Assembly: GCF_902506425.1 (NCBI RefSeq)
Contig: NZ_LR732497.1
Coordinates: 1-55,149, forward strand
DNA length: 55,149 nt
Source: Novosphingobium sp. 9U
GTDB taxonomy: Bacteria; Pseudomonadota; Alphaproteobacteria; Sphingomonadales; Sphingomonadaceae
Direction: 5' to 3'
The position numbers and the translations under genes were made by a program. Shown here one piece after another: positions 9,231 through 19,180 of the stretch (positions within the stretch are counted from its first letter, which is position 1; the number at the start of each line of letters is the position of its first letter). Under the pieces are notes generated by a model. The model was given only the letters and a program-made list of their open reading frames with translations. It made no database searches and was not told where the DNA came from.

Positions 9231-9313
9231 GCCGTTCCGATCCTGCGCTCCGTATGTCGGCTCACGTCGAAAGCTGCCGGTCGGGCCTCGCCAAACGGCG
9301 GGTCGGCAGCGCC
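9231..9313. repeat. Dispersed repeat family A, copy 1
   Basis: An 83-bp stretch that begins GCCGTTCCGATCCTGCGCTC matches 19282-19366 at roughly four bases in five, including a fully shared 14-bp core AAAGCTGCCGGTCG. It lies in the gap between two leftward genes (8925-9520). The rest of that gap has no recognisable gene. Confidence 0.7.
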
Positions 9314-9520
9314 AGCTCCTGATCGCGGCGGATTGCCGCGCCCGCTGTTCCGGCGGTCCAACCGTGCGCCATGCTCAGCTCCAATAGTTCGTTCGGCGAG
9401 CTTGTCGGTTCGCCCGCGTGCAGGGCGGCCGTGCCGTCGTTAACCTGTTGCAGCCGGTTGGCGATGTTGCCTGCCGGGCATAGCTGCAGTAGCAGCGCGG
9501 TGGCTTGGCAAAGCAGCGCC

Positions 9521-11107
9521 TTAGGAGCGCTTTTCAGTGCGCACAGCCGATCGCCGTAGGCCACGCCAGGCCGCCGGTCGCCACCACGGCGGAATGGTCT
9601 GTGATGTCGCTTGCCGCGACACCTCCAGGATGCGCCAGGCCACGAGCAGCTTGTTGGTCCCCGCCACCCGAAAGCACTGGAAGACGAGTTCCACGTCAGC
9701 GCCTTGCCTTGTACGGGCGGCAAGCAGGTAGCTGCCGCCGGGCGTCACCGGCAGCTCGCGTGCCAGCGCCACGTCGTCAACGAACACCGTCTCGGCCTTC
9801 TCGATCGCTGTCCATTGTTCGGCAGTGAGGTCACGGGCTAACGATCGCGCCAAAATTGGATTGTCGGGGAAATTGTGCTGAGCAAGTTGCTCGATCGGGC
9901 GCGTGCCCAATGCCACAAGGAAGCCTATCCCGCCAGGTACGAGGGCTCGCAACGTCGGCTTTGCGTACGGCTCCTCAAAGCCGCTCCATAGCGAGAGCTC
10001 GATGGCAACATCGTCACGGCCATGACAGCGCCGCGCGAATGAGTAGGTTTGACCGCCCTCCTGCGCTGCGGGTGCGAGGCCGAGGCCCCCTGGCACAAGC
10101 ACGCTCAGGCCCGAACCCGTGCACTCCAGCAGCGCGGCGAAGCGGCCGGTGAAGGCGTCGACCTTCAGGGCCGCTGGTGGGATCAGGACCTCATCCGGGT
10201 GCCGCATCAGCTGCGAGGACAGCAGCCGCCACCTCTGCTCGCCGATTGACGTGTCGGGCATCGTGAACAGGTCGCGCACCTTGCGCCGCTGCTTATCCGG
10301 CAGGCGCTGGGTCCACCGCATCAGCCAGGACGCAGGATGACGCGCGAACGCCTCCTCAATAGCCGCGCGGGTCAGCATTGCCGAGAGCCGCACCTCGGAG
10401 AGTGGGTCGTGTGCCAGTTCGCCCTGGTCGCGCCGCTGTTCGGAGAGCGCCCACCCTGCGATCCGCGCGCGTCGCTCCGCGTGCTTCAGCCTGATTGCCA
10501 GCCGCAGCCCAACCGCGATCGCTACCAGTAGCGCAATCGTGAGCCAGACGCGTTCCGGCGAGCGAGCGCGGGTTGCGCCGAGCAGCGCCCAAGCGATCGA
10601 TCCCGCCAACGCGATCAGGACGGCACCATAGTAGCGGAAGAGCACCGCGCTCCGATCGATCAGCCACTGATAGGGGTGCCGTTGACCCGATTGGCGCACG
10701 CGGTCCTCGGCGCGCCGAGTGCAGCTGTCTATCGCCTCCATCACCCGCCAATACTCTGGCGGCAGGCGCAGGGTCTGGCAAGCCGCAGCCATCAGGTCCG
10801 CCGGGTAGCGCCAGCCGTGCACCACGCGCAGCAGGGGCACGGTCGTAACCACCCCCTGCACCCACTCGAACAGCGTGAAGTAAGCCACGAGTAGGCCCGC
10901 AGCGACGTACCAACGCTCCAGTGATAGCCCCATGGACTGGAGAGGCGTCTCGATCTGGAACCAGAGGAGGGGCAGCGAAGCGCCGCCATCCGCGACCGCG
11001 CGGGGGTCGATCACGAAGAAGCCGAGCCACACTAAGAACAGCAGGTGCGCCACCAGCGCCGGCGCGTGGCGGCGGATGAACGCGAGTACCTCGTCAACCG
11101 CTTTCAT
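9521..11107 (-). CDS. Membrane protein of unknown function, linked to the patatin module
   Basis: 528 residues. Four hydrophobic segments are visible: VAHLLFLVWLGFFVI (about 19-33), YVAAGLLVAYFTLFEWV (about 67-83), YYGAVLIALAGSIAWALLG (about 158-176) and VWLTIALLVAIAVGLRLAI (about 187-205). The remaining 320 residues are soluble and contain two glycine-rich turns (VLVPGGLGLAP, LVPGGIGFLVALG) of similar form, perhaps a duplicated strand-turn unit. I do not recognise a family. It is transcribed away from the lipoprotein-patatin pair across a 750-bp gap, so the three may form one membrane-based module, but this rests on position alone. The start at 11107 is the first ATG before the first membrane segment. 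Confidence 0.6.
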   Translation of the reverse strand: MKAVDEVLAFIRRHAPALVAHLLFLVWLGFFVIDPRAVADGGASLPLLWFQIETPLQSMGLSLERWYVAAGLLVAYFTLFEWVQGVVTTVPLLRVVHGWRYPADLMAAACQTLRLPPEYWRVMEAIDSCTRRAEDRVRQSGQRHPYQWLIDRSAVLFRYYGAVLIALAGSIAWALLGATRARSPERVWLTIALLVAIAVGLRLAIRLKHAERRARIAGWALSEQRRDQGELAHDPLSEVRLSAMLTRAAIEEAFARHPASWLMRWTQRLPDKQRRKVRDLFTMPDTSIGEQRWRLLSSQLMRHPDEVLIPPAALKVDAFTGRFAALLECTGSGLSVLVPGGLGLAPAAQEGGQTYSFARRCHGRDDVAIELSLWSGFEEPYAKPTLRALVPGGIGFLVALGTRPIEQLAQHNFPDNPILARSLARDLTAEQWTAIEKAETVFVDDVALARELPVTPGGSYLLAARTRQGADVELVFQCFRVAGTNKLLVAWRILEVSRQATSQTIPPWWRPAAWRGLRRSAVRTEKRS

Positions 11108-11856
11108 ACCCTTGGTCTCCCCGTCGGTAGCATACCTGCAGACTCAGATGCTGTCGTCGATCAATGCTTGATTGAATCTGGACAAGCGATCCCAGTGCGA
11201 ACGCGGACGATGGCATTGTCAAAGCAACGGGGCAGCCATATTCCGATTAGGTTAGGCTTCGTTTTCGCCGTTGCAATTGCGCGTGCGTTCTGCGGAATGG
11301 CTCCGTATGTTTCTACCTAAACCGGCGACTGGACCCTCGCTTTGCGCCATTCTGGCGGTGAACGAACCAGATCCTGGTCAGTTTGACAGTACCTCCACGG
11401 GCGTTGCGCGTTCCACGCCGATGATCGATCCAGGTTGCGAGGACCGCGTCCGGCAGAAGACGCCGTTGCCACAGACCACTCGGAATGGCGGCTCTGTCCC
11501 AATCCAGACTTCCGCCCGGATGTGAGCAGGCGCTCGATAACCGATCATCTCACCCGGGGGGATGGCTGAAGTTGAGGAGCGTCACTGGGCCACTGAATGG
11601 CTCGAACCAGAGTCGCAGGTGCCAGCGCTTTGAAGACTTCACCGATGCACGAGGAGTATTCGCAGAGCAGTACGCGACAGCTGCGGCTGGTTATGCTGGA
11701 TCATCTAAAGGTCAAAGATCGATCGATGCAGCTCCTGCGGGTACCATTAAGCCCGCATCTTCAATAGCACGTTGACAAACCACTTCGATACGCGAACATA
11801 GCTTGCTGTTCGATTCATCGATTGAGTTCCGTGTAACATTTTTGCGGGGGCATGCT
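11108..11856. other. Long divergent intergenic region, no gene recognised
   Basis: About 750 bp between a leftward membrane protein gene and a rightward lipoprotein gene. Open frames here are short and not protein-like; one at about 11600-11775 has some protein-like composition but no family I recognise, and may be a remnant. Both promoters should lie here. Confidence 0.4.
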
Positions 11857-13518
11857 ATGGCTAGAGCCACACTAGCGCTGATAGTTGTCTCTCTCGGCGG
11901 GTGCGCCATTATGGACACCGGCGAGATCGACTATCGCCGCGCGGAACCGCTAGAGGCGCCGGCCGTCGCGCGGCGGCTCCTCGATTACCGGACGGAGTGC
12001 GCCCGCGAGCAGGGCTTCTCAGGGGTAGTTTCGGCCACTTCACGCGAGACGCCGTGCGTCCCGCTGCTCGGCTCGGCGCTGGTGCGCCAGAACGTGGGCG
12101 GGCAGCAGGCCATCAGAGCGGGCGACGTCTACTCGATCCGACTTGAGCATGGGCTCGTCGCCTTCCTGACCGAACCCGGCATCTCGGTCCGACGGCTGGC
12201 GTCGGGAAAGTCGGTGCGCCGAGCCGTTGGCGAGATCGTCGTGCTCGCGAGCAGTTTCGAGTTCTCGTCGACAGGCGGCTCGGCCGAGGAGGCGGGTGAC
12301 GGCGGCGGGAACGCCACCGTTCCAACGGTGGTGCGCTTCAGCGATATGACCGACCTAGCTCAGACCAAGGTGATCTACTACGGCCCCGACGTAGAGGAGG
12401 GGCAGGACCTCAATTTTAGCAACATCCCGATCCAGGCACCAACGCGATACGGCGGCAACCCGATAGGCATCCAACTCATCGTACTCGAGCTCGACCGAAT
12501 GAGCTCGCAGATGCAGTCGCTCCTTAAGAGGCTCGCCGGGCTGGGGCAGGCGTCGAACCTGGTGCCAGGCGGGCAGGCAGGATCCGTCCTCCTAGAGCTC
12601 GGCACAAGCCTTCTAACCCAGGACAATGACGACACCATCTTTGAATATCGCTTCGTCCTTGATCCGTCCGATGGGCGTTTGGGCACAGTCTCGGCGCCGT
12701 TCGAGGCCGGCCGCTACGTGTTGCGTCGCTCGGACGAGCGACGCGACGATCAGAACTGGCGCAACCTACAGCTCGACCTCAACACGGGCAAGCTGGTCCG
12801 CACGGTGCCAGGGACGGGTAGGCCGGGCGAGGGCGAAGCGGACGGCGTCGTGGGCAGGCCGTTTACCGAGGACACCTACTTCACCATCAACATCGTCAAG
12901 CACGCGCCCGGTACGCTTCCATCCTCCTACGCCCACCAAAGCTTTGCCGAGCTGGGCGAGAATATTGCGTCCGCCGCCGGCCGGCGCGACCAGTCGCTGG
13001 CTGAGGTGACGGCGGCATTGGAGCGGAAGACAATCGCGATCCGCAGCCGCGCTTGGGCGGCGGACCTTTCCGTGGCATGGACGGCCGTTGAGGGCGCGGG
13101 CCACGACTACGCGCGCCTCGTGCTCCCCCCCGCCGGCTGCCCGGCCGCGACCCCGAACGAGCTGAGAGACCTGGAGCGTCGGCGCGACGTGGCGCGGCTC
13201 GGCCTGAGATCGTCAGCGCTGCGCTTCGCCCGGCTGTACAGGAGCGCGGCTGAGGACGAGGGAGGTGGCGCGGGAGCAGAGGTCCCGGTGTTCCCTGCCG
13301 GCGAGCGCGAAGCCGTGCTCGCGCGCATGGCGTCGCTCTTCACACCGTTAGCCGGAGGCGGGGTCACGGCGACGCAACTGACTGACTCGGCCGCGTTTGA
13401 GTCAGCCTGGACGGGCACCGACCTACAGCCGTTCGTCGAGGAGGTGGTCGCCGCGGCGGGCCGCAACTGGGCACCGCCAGACTGCGACAGCATGAAGGCG
13501 TCGGGGTTGGTCGGCTAG
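11857..13518 (+). CDS. Lipoprotein of unknown function
   Basis: The ATG at 11857 gives a 553-residue protein with a clear lipoprotein signal: MARATLALIVVSLGGC, lipobox LGGC with the acylated cysteine at residue 16. A TTTGCGGGGG stretch lies upstream. An in-frame upstream start at 11803 would bury the signal peptide and is rejected. The mature protein is acidic and repeats a beta-type pattern; two glutamate/glycine-rich low-complexity linkers (SSTGGSAEEAGDGGG and AEDEGGGAGAE) separate about three soluble blocks. I do not recognise a family. It ends 9 bp before the patatin gene, so it is presumably a periplasmic or outer-membrane-facing partner of that lipase. Confidence 0.65.
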   Translation: MARATLALIVVSLGGCAIMDTGEIDYRRAEPLEAPAVARRLLDYRTECAREQGFSGVVSATSRETPCVPLLGSALVRQNVGGQQAIRAGDVYSIRLEHGLVAFLTEPGISVRRLASGKSVRRAVGEIVVLASSFEFSSTGGSAEEAGDGGGNATVPTVVRFSDMTDLAQTKVIYYGPDVEEGQDLNFSNIPIQAPTRYGGNPIGIQLIVLELDRMSSQMQSLLKRLAGLGQASNLVPGGQAGSVLLELGTSLLTQDNDDTIFEYRFVLDPSDGRLGTVSAPFEAGRYVLRRSDERRDDQNWRNLQLDLNTGKLVRTVPGTGRPGEGEADGVVGRPFTEDTYFTINIVKHAPGTLPSSYAHQSFAELGENIASAAGRRDQSLAEVTAALERKTIAIRSRAWAADLSVAWTAVEGAGHDYARLVLPPAGCPAATPNELRDLERRRDVARLGLRSSALRFARLYRSAAEDEGGGAGAEVPVFPAGEREAVLARMASLFTPLAGGGVTATQLTDSAAFESAWTGTDLQPFVEEVVAAAGRNWAPPDCDSMKASGLVG

Positions 13519-13527
13519 CGCGAAGAG

Positions 13528-15816
13528 ATGGGCATGTTGGCGATCTGGCCCTCGCTGCAGAGCGTGCGCTCCATTCTGCGCACCCTCCGCGCCGCTCGGA
13601 TCTCGGCGGGCCTGATCGCGCTTGGCTGCGCGGCGCTCACGCTCGAACAGGGGCTCGATGTCGTCCGCTCGCTAGTAGAGAACGCGAACCGCCACATTCA
13701 CGTGGACGGCCTTGAGGGGCAGGGCTGGCGCCTAGTGCTGTTCCAATGGGCGGCGTTCGTGCTCGCCTGCATGTGGAGCGGCCTCAATGCCTGGTACTGG
13801 CCGCGCATCCTGTACCGGCTGACGACAACCGCTCCGACGCCGCAGTGGCTGCGTATCGTGCTGAGGACGCTCGGGCTCTTCCCCCTCGTGACCGCGGTGC
13901 TGGCGCTCGCGCGCGTCGCTTTGTCACCGGGGGCATCCGGCGCGCGCGACGTCTGGATCGGCCTGTCCATCTTCATCGCGGCGACGGTCGCGCTTGCAAC
14001 GCTATTTGTCTACCGCGGGGACATTTTCTCGGGCGCGATGCGTTGGTACAACCGACCCTCGTGGCTGCTCAACGCACGCCAAAGGCGCGGCGGGCGAGCA
14101 CCGTCGCTGACGCGCGGAGACGATGCATTCTTTCTGGTCTCCCTGGGCTTGGGCGTGGTGATGGTCACAGTGCTTTGCGTGCCTGGCCTCCGAACGACGG
14201 CTGCAATGCTGCTCGGCTCCGCCGCGCTGGCGTTTGGCGCGATCGGAATCCTGATCGCGGTCCTGAGCGCGCTCGCCTGGGTCTTCGGACGCGTGAAGAT
14301 GCCGGTCGCGCCCGTGCTGCTCGTCACCTTCGCCTTATTCAGCTGTACGAACGACAATCACGACGTGCGACTACTCGGACGAAGCGACGACGCGGGCGAG
14401 CGTCCGGACATGCGGGCCGCCCTAGCTGCTTGGGAGCGCGCCAACCCCGATCCGAGCGCTCCGCTGATCCTGGTCGCCGCGGCCGGCGGAGCATCGCGCG
14501 CCGGCTACTGGACCGGCGCGGTTCTCCGCTCGCTTGACGAGCGGACGAACGGGCTGTTCGGGAGTCGCGTCTTCGCGATCAGCTCCGTCTCGGGTGGCGC
14601 GCTCGGTGCGATGGGCTACGCGGCGCGTATCGCGGATGCTGGCGCGGCGGGACCTGGCCGCTGCTACGACGCGGGCGCGGCCCGCGAGTTCGACCGTGCC
14701 TTCCTTGGAGGTGACTACCTGGCGCCTGCGGTCGGCGGGCTGCTGTACCCGGACCTGCTTCAGCGCTTCTGGCCTCTCCCCTGGTTTCCCGACCGCGCAA
14801 CCGCGCTGGAGGAGGGCTGGGAGTTGGGTTGGCGCCGCGCAGCTCGTGAGCCGGAAGTCGCCGGGTCTCCCTGCGCGCCCAGGGCCAACTCGAACCTGAT
14901 GGCTGGCGATTATGGCGCGATATGGCGCGACTCACTCTTGGGGCGGAGAGGCTGGGTGCCCCTGGTGCTAGTGAACGGCACGCTGGTTGAGGACGGTAAG
15001 CGAGTGATCACCGCCCCGGTTCGCGTGGACGCGCGCGTGTTCGAGGATGCCCATGATTTCTTCGAGCTCGTCGGGCGGCGCGTGCGCGCGTCCACGGCCA
15101 TCTCGAATGGGGCGCGGTTTCCAGTGGTGAGCCCAGCAGGAACGCTCGTCGGTGCCTCCGGGCCTCGCGGGCGCATCGTCGACGGCGGCTATTTCGAGAA
15201 CGGCGGCTTGGAGACGATGCTCGATCTCGCACGCTTTCTGCGGGTGGCGCGGCCGGGGCGAAGAATTATCCTGCTCGAGGTGGATAACGGACTGCCGGAC
15301 GACGCCGGCCCGCTACCAGCCGACTTCCAGCGCTACGCCCATGACGCCGACCCGCGAGACGTGCTGCTGCAACGCCTGGACGTACAGCAGCCTCCCACCA
15401 CGGGAGCGCCGATGTTGTCCGAGGTGACGAGCATCGTAGGAGGCTTGTACCAGACCCGCACCTCGCGGGGCGTGCTTGCCGCGAAGCGATTGTCGGGCGT
15501 TAACGCGAATGGCCTTGGACCGGCCGTTTCCCGCGTGACGTTCAACCTGCCTCGACTCGGGGCCGGCGCGGCGATGAGCTGGTCGCTGTCGCTCGCCTCG
15601 CGCAGGCACATGGATGCGCTCCTCCGGCCAGCCAGACCTGGGGATCTCCCGCGCATGGGCGGGCGGCTGGTCGCGTGCCAGCGGGCCGTCGCGGACCAGC
15701 TCGCGGCCGCGGTCGCCGGTCGCGCCGCGCCGCGCAGTAGTCGCTGCCCGGCGCGCACCCGCGAAGCTGCAGCAGTCGGCTACCCATTGCCAATCGCCGG
15801 CGTTCCGGGGCCTTGA
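13528..15816 (+). CDS. Polytopic membrane patatin-like phospholipase
   Basis: The first 275 residues contain about six or seven hydrophobic helices (for example LVLFQWAAFVLACMW, LGLFPLVTAVLALARVAL, AFFLVSLGLGVVMVTVLCV). The rest is a patatin-type hydrolase: an oxyanion-hole GGASRAGYWTG (about residues 317-327), the nucleophile elbow ISSVSGGALG in which serine is preceded by S-V rather than G-x, and the dyad aspartate in VDGGYFENGG. Patatins cleave fatty acyl esters of membrane lipids, and in bacterial immunity they serve as membrane-degrading effectors. Fusion to many membrane helices is less common than the soluble form. The ATG at 13528 follows GCGAAGAG. It is co-transcribed with the lipoprotein 9 bp upstream. 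The lipase fold is well supported; a defence role is inferred from neighbours. Confidence 0.85.
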   Translation: MGMLAIWPSLQSVRSILRTLRAARISAGLIALGCAALTLEQGLDVVRSLVENANRHIHVDGLEGQGWRLVLFQWAAFVLACMWSGLNAWYWPRILYRLTTTAPTPQWLRIVLRTLGLFPLVTAVLALARVALSPGASGARDVWIGLSIFIAATVALATLFVYRGDIFSGAMRWYNRPSWLLNARQRRGGRAPSLTRGDDAFFLVSLGLGVVMVTVLCVPGLRTTAAMLLGSAALAFGAIGILIAVLSALAWVFGRVKMPVAPVLLVTFALFSCTNDNHDVRLLGRSDDAGERPDMRAALAAWERANPDPSAPLILVAAAGGASRAGYWTGAVLRSLDERTNGLFGSRVFAISSVSGGALGAMGYAARIADAGAAGPGRCYDAGAAREFDRAFLGGDYLAPAVGGLLYPDLLQRFWPLPWFPDRATALEEGWELGWRRAAREPEVAGSPCAPRANSNLMAGDYGAIWRDSLLGRRGWVPLVLVNGTLVEDGKRVITAPVRVDARVFEDAHDFFELVGRRVRASTAISNGARFPVVSPAGTLVGASGPRGRIVDGGYFENGGLETMLDLARFLRVARPGRRIILLEVDNGLPDDAGPLPADFQRYAHDADPRDVLLQRLDVQQPPTTGAPMLSEVTSIVGGLYQTRTSRGVLAAKRLSGVNANGLGPAVSRVTFNLPRLGAGAAMSWSLSLASRRHMDALLRPARPGDLPRMGGRLVACQRAVADQLAAAVAGRAAPRSSRCPARTREAAAVGYPLPIAGVPGP

Positions 15817-16290
15817 TGGTGAGACAGGGTTGCCGACAGAACCTGGTACCGCGTGAACGCTAGACGCAGAACAGGGCCGCCCTCCGCTCGAAAGCAACTG
15901 CTTCACCATAGCGCAATTACCTACCATAGCGTCGAGCGGGCGTTAGTCAGCCTATCATCTCCGCTCGGCAACCAAAGAAGTTGCGGCGAACTTCTTAACC
16001 GCTTCCACGTGTGGCCCCGCTTAGTTAGACATGCACCGCGCCGAATCTCCGTTTGAGATAAGCGGGCGGGTGGTCTGGCGAGAGACTGCCTTGTCGACAG
16101 GTTGTCGTGCGTGCGCTGCTGGCCAGAAACCCGCCCGTTCGCGTATGTCCTAGCAACGCGAGCATCTCCCAAGTTTCGGCCTCTTCACGCGCTCGTCACG
16201 TCGCTCGCAACGCGGCGGTCAAGCCCTTATCAACAAAGGGCAGAAGATGGTGAGCGAAGAGGGCGCGCGGAATGACCGGAAACTGGTAGC

Positions 16291-16324
16291 GGCGAGCAGG
16301 GCCTGAATGTCCACAAGTGGGTCG
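16291..16324. repeat. Dispersed repeat family B, copy 1 (short)
   Basis: Contains GGGCCTGAATGTCCACAAGT followed by GGGTCG. It matches the centre of the copy at 29601-29661 (GGCGGTCTGAATGTCCATTT then GTGGGTC). This is the shortest of five related copies in the window. Confidence 0.5.
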
Positions 16325-16432
16325 TGGGCAGCCGCGGATCTGCCGGACAGCTTTTGACCATTTGACGGCGCTCAAAGGGTGGTCGCTCCCCGCACTCGTA
16401 CTTGCTATGTGTTTGCGCTTGTAGGTTGAAAA

Positions 16433-16438
16433 AAGGAG
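16433..16438 (+). promoter_or_regulatory. Strong ribosome-binding site deciding a TTG start
   Basis: A perfect AAGGAG lies 9 bp before a TTG at 16448. No ATG in phase fits as well, so this site decides the TTG start of the TPR-CHAT gene. Confidence 0.75.
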
Positions 16439-16447
16439 CAACCAGCA

Positions 16448-18994
16448 TTGGCCTGGCAGGACTGGTTGGCCCTTTCACCCAAAGCATTCGAGAGCCGGCT
16501 GCGACATCGCCTGGAAAGGACGCCCGAGTTCGATGACGCCGTAGACCTCTACAATGAACTCATTGCGACGTGTGACCAGAATGCTCGGCATGTGGCTGAG
16601 GTAGCGACGGCCGTCGCTGACTTGATGCAGCAGCGCGACCTGGAGTGGGAGCGGCTGCTGTTCCTCGAACTGACGGCCCGTGCCCGGTATATGGCGGGGG
16701 ATGTCCGTGAGGCATTCGACGCGCTTGCTACGCTCGCCCGCGCCGACGATTCCGATGATACGCAGGAGACCGTACTCGAGATCGTGCACGCCGCGGTTGA
16801 ACATGCGGATTCTGTCGCGTCGAGCATCGACCACCGTCCAGTAGTGTTCAGCGCTGCCGCCAGCCTGCTCGAATATTATGATCTGCAGGATGAGCTCGGC
16901 GATCTGAAGTTGCGGAGTGCGCTGCTCTACTCCCGGCACGGCGCTTCGCAGGCCGCCTATCGCGCTATCGCGGATGTCGAGAACCAAGCGCACGAAATTG
17001 GGTCGCTGCCTCTGCTGGCGCGCGCGCTTCAGACCGCGGTTGCAGTTTCCTGTGAGGAAGGCGATCCGGATTTTGCGGTCAATGCGGGAAAAAAGGCGCT
17101 CGAAGTCCTTGCTGAACTCGACGCCGAACCGCCGATGGTTCTGCTCGGCAATCTTGGCACTGCGTTCATGCGGGCCGGGGACACTGTGAATGCGGAAACA
17201 TATTTGCGGCGCGCGCTGGAGGTGTCGGCGACAAACAGTGACATCCGCCCGGTCTTGATGGTTAATCTTGCCGCCTGTATGCGACAGGCGGGCAAGGTCG
17301 CGCAGGCACGGTTGATGATCAACGAAGCGAGGACCGCACACAGCGGAACCTCTGATCCCGAGGCCCTACTCGAGTTGGAACTTGTCGCCGCGCGGATCTG
17401 CGCGGAGAGCGGCGACGCCGGTGCAGTTGCCATCGCGCTTGCCGCCGCTGCTCGCGCGTTCGACCAAACGCTGTGCCATGTGCTCCGCTTTCACCATCGG
17501 CGTGGCCTGCGCGAGCGCTACCTTCCGCGGTTCGACAATCTGATGGCGGCCATGCCGGACGAGGGGCCGGTCGACGAGGCGCTCGAGGCGCTTCTTGCCT
17601 GCCGGGGCAATGCGCTCGGGGACTGGATGGCGCTGCTCGAGTGGAGCCGGAAGACGGCGGCCCTGGTGCAGGCAGATGAGGCGGCCGCGCTAGAACGGGC
17701 ACTCGAGGGTCTGCGCGGCGAGGGCGTGCCGCACCTGTTCGGCTTTCTCGAGAAGTATGATGATGTGTGGGGACCGCGGAACCCGGTTGGCTATCAGTGG
17801 GACAGGCTCTCGCAGATGGTCGCGACACTCGATAACCGGTCCGGTCCGGCGCTTGATCAGGCTGGCCAGGCCGCGATGATCGACGCGGTTCGCAGGCGGC
17901 TAGCCGACGGCCACTGCATCATGGCAGTCACTCATGCCGGCGAGCCGCTGCTGTGGTCGTTCCATGGCGACCGGTATCGGCGAACCGCCCTGCCCGAAGT
18001 CACGCGGTCCAACTGGCATGCGGCCTTGCTGCGGTTCTCGCAAGGCGAGATCGGGCGACAGGAATTTGCTGCGGCGCTCGGTGGCTGGCTGGACGCGGTG
18101 TTCCCACTGCTCGAGCCGGTCTTGGATGGCCTTGACAGAGGCGGTGTGCGCTCGATCCGCTTTCTGCAGGATTTCGGACCCTCCCCTCCGATGACCGCGC
18201 TCGCCATGCGGCATCCCAGCCTCCTGGAGCGCATGCGGCAGGGCCTGTTCGAGGTCCGGCTTGTCGCGGCGGTGGTGCTCTCGGCTGAGTCTCCGCAGAT
18301 CGACGGAGGAGTCGCAGCTATCATCGACCGCGACGGCGAACTGCTGCTGCCCCGTTACGAAGCCGCTGCATTTGCGGAGGCTGCAGGCCTTCCGTCACCG
18401 GTTATCATCGACACCGGCGCTACTGAAGAGCTCCCGGAACTGGTCGGGGATGCGCAGGTGCTATTCGTTTCGACACACGGGACGCCAGTCAGCAGCTACA
18501 CCGATCCATATTTTGCCTCGATCGGCGGCGAGGCACCGCATCCGGTCTCGATCAGCCGTCTGCAGGCACATGGCGACCGCCTCGCGCTGCGGCTCGTGCT
18601 GCTCAATGCCTGTTATTCCGGTGCGGGATCGGCCCGGAATTATCAGCAGCGGTTCCGCACGGCCGACGCGGTGAGTTTTCCGGCATGGTCGCTGCTCAAC
18701 GGCCGCGCCATCGCCTGTGCCAGCGCGTGGCGGACGAGCGACACGGCGCAGTATCTGTTCTCGAGGTATGCCGGCGAAGCACTTGGCGCCGGTCTGCCGC
18801 CGTCCGGCGCTGTTTCGTCAGCGATGGTGCGGCTTCACCTGGCAACGCGGGACGAGGCGATCGCCGCCCTGTCGGCTATTGCCGAGCCGGCCGACCGGGC
18901 GACGGCGACCGGCCGGCTTTCAAACGCGCCGCAGCACGGCGCCTTCAACCATCCCTATCTGAGCGGCGCCATGGCAATCCACAGCTTACTCTAA
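16448..18994 (+). CDS. TPR-CHAT protease (caspase-like)
   Basis: 848 residues starting at TTG behind a perfect AAGGAG. Residues about 50-400 are all-helical and TPR-like, with AEVATAVADLMQQRDLEWERLLFLELTARARY-type pairs and a clear unit around LGNLGTAFMRAGDTVNAETYLRRALE. The C-terminal 250 residues form a CHAT (caspase HetF-associated with TPRs) protease: the catalytic histidine lies in VLFVSTHGTP and the cysteine in LVLLNACYSGAG, spaced as expected. TPR-CHAT proteins act as proteases in several bacterial immune systems, including type III CRISPR-linked ones; no CRISPR gene is near, so this one must be triggered differently or act alone. It stands as a single gene with its own promoter region, between the patatin module and the trypsin module. 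Confidence 0.9.
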   Translation: MAWQDWLALSPKAFESRLRHRLERTPEFDDAVDLYNELIATCDQNARHVAEVATAVADLMQQRDLEWERLLFLELTARARYMAGDVREAFDALATLARADDSDDTQETVLEIVHAAVEHADSVASSIDHRPVVFSAAASLLEYYDLQDELGDLKLRSALLYSRHGASQAAYRAIADVENQAHEIGSLPLLARALQTAVAVSCEEGDPDFAVNAGKKALEVLAELDAEPPMVLLGNLGTAFMRAGDTVNAETYLRRALEVSATNSDIRPVLMVNLAACMRQAGKVAQARLMINEARTAHSGTSDPEALLELELVAARICAESGDAGAVAIALAAAARAFDQTLCHVLRFHHRRGLRERYLPRFDNLMAAMPDEGPVDEALEALLACRGNALGDWMALLEWSRKTAALVQADEAAALERALEGLRGEGVPHLFGFLEKYDDVWGPRNPVGYQWDRLSQMVATLDNRSGPALDQAGQAAMIDAVRRRLADGHCIMAVTHAGEPLLWSFHGDRYRRTALPEVTRSNWHAALLRFSQGEIGRQEFAAALGGWLDAVFPLLEPVLDGLDRGGVRSIRFLQDFGPSPPMTALAMRHPSLLERMRQGLFEVRLVAAVVLSAESPQIDGGVAAIIDRDGELLLPRYEAAAFAEAAGLPSPVIIDTGATEELPELVGDAQVLFVSTHGTPVSSYTDPYFASIGGEAPHPVSISRLQAHGDRLALRLVLLNACYSGAGSARNYQQRFRTADAVSFPAWSLLNGRAIACASAWRTSDTAQYLFSRYAGEALGAGLPPSGAVSSAMVRLHLATRDEAIAALSAIAEPADRATATGRLSNAPQHGAFNHPYLSGAMAIHSLL

Positions 18995-19180
18995 CCAGTC
19001 GAAGCAACAAGCCGGGCCTCACTGCGGATTTTCACCCGCAGGACGTTCAGATCTGCCCGGTCATGCACCGGGCGAGTGGGCCCAAACCGCGAGGTATGCC
19101 CGCTGTTTTGTTGGGATGTTCCAAAGCGGGGAGGCTGCAAAGTCCCAGATCCTGGCGTCGCGGTCGGTTGAACAGGCACG

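Larger units (their letters stand above)
15817..16447. other. Intergenic region upstream of the CHAT gene
   Basis: About 630 bp without a recognisable gene. It carries a copy of dispersed repeat family B (16291-16324), an AT-richer stretch near 16340-16440 that should contain the promoter, and the strong ribosome-binding site listed separately. Confidence 0.4.

Noticed and set aside
11485..11775. A 96-codon frame in the gap before the lipoprotein gene
   Set aside because: The second half looks faintly protein-like, but there is no start signal and no family; at most a remnant.
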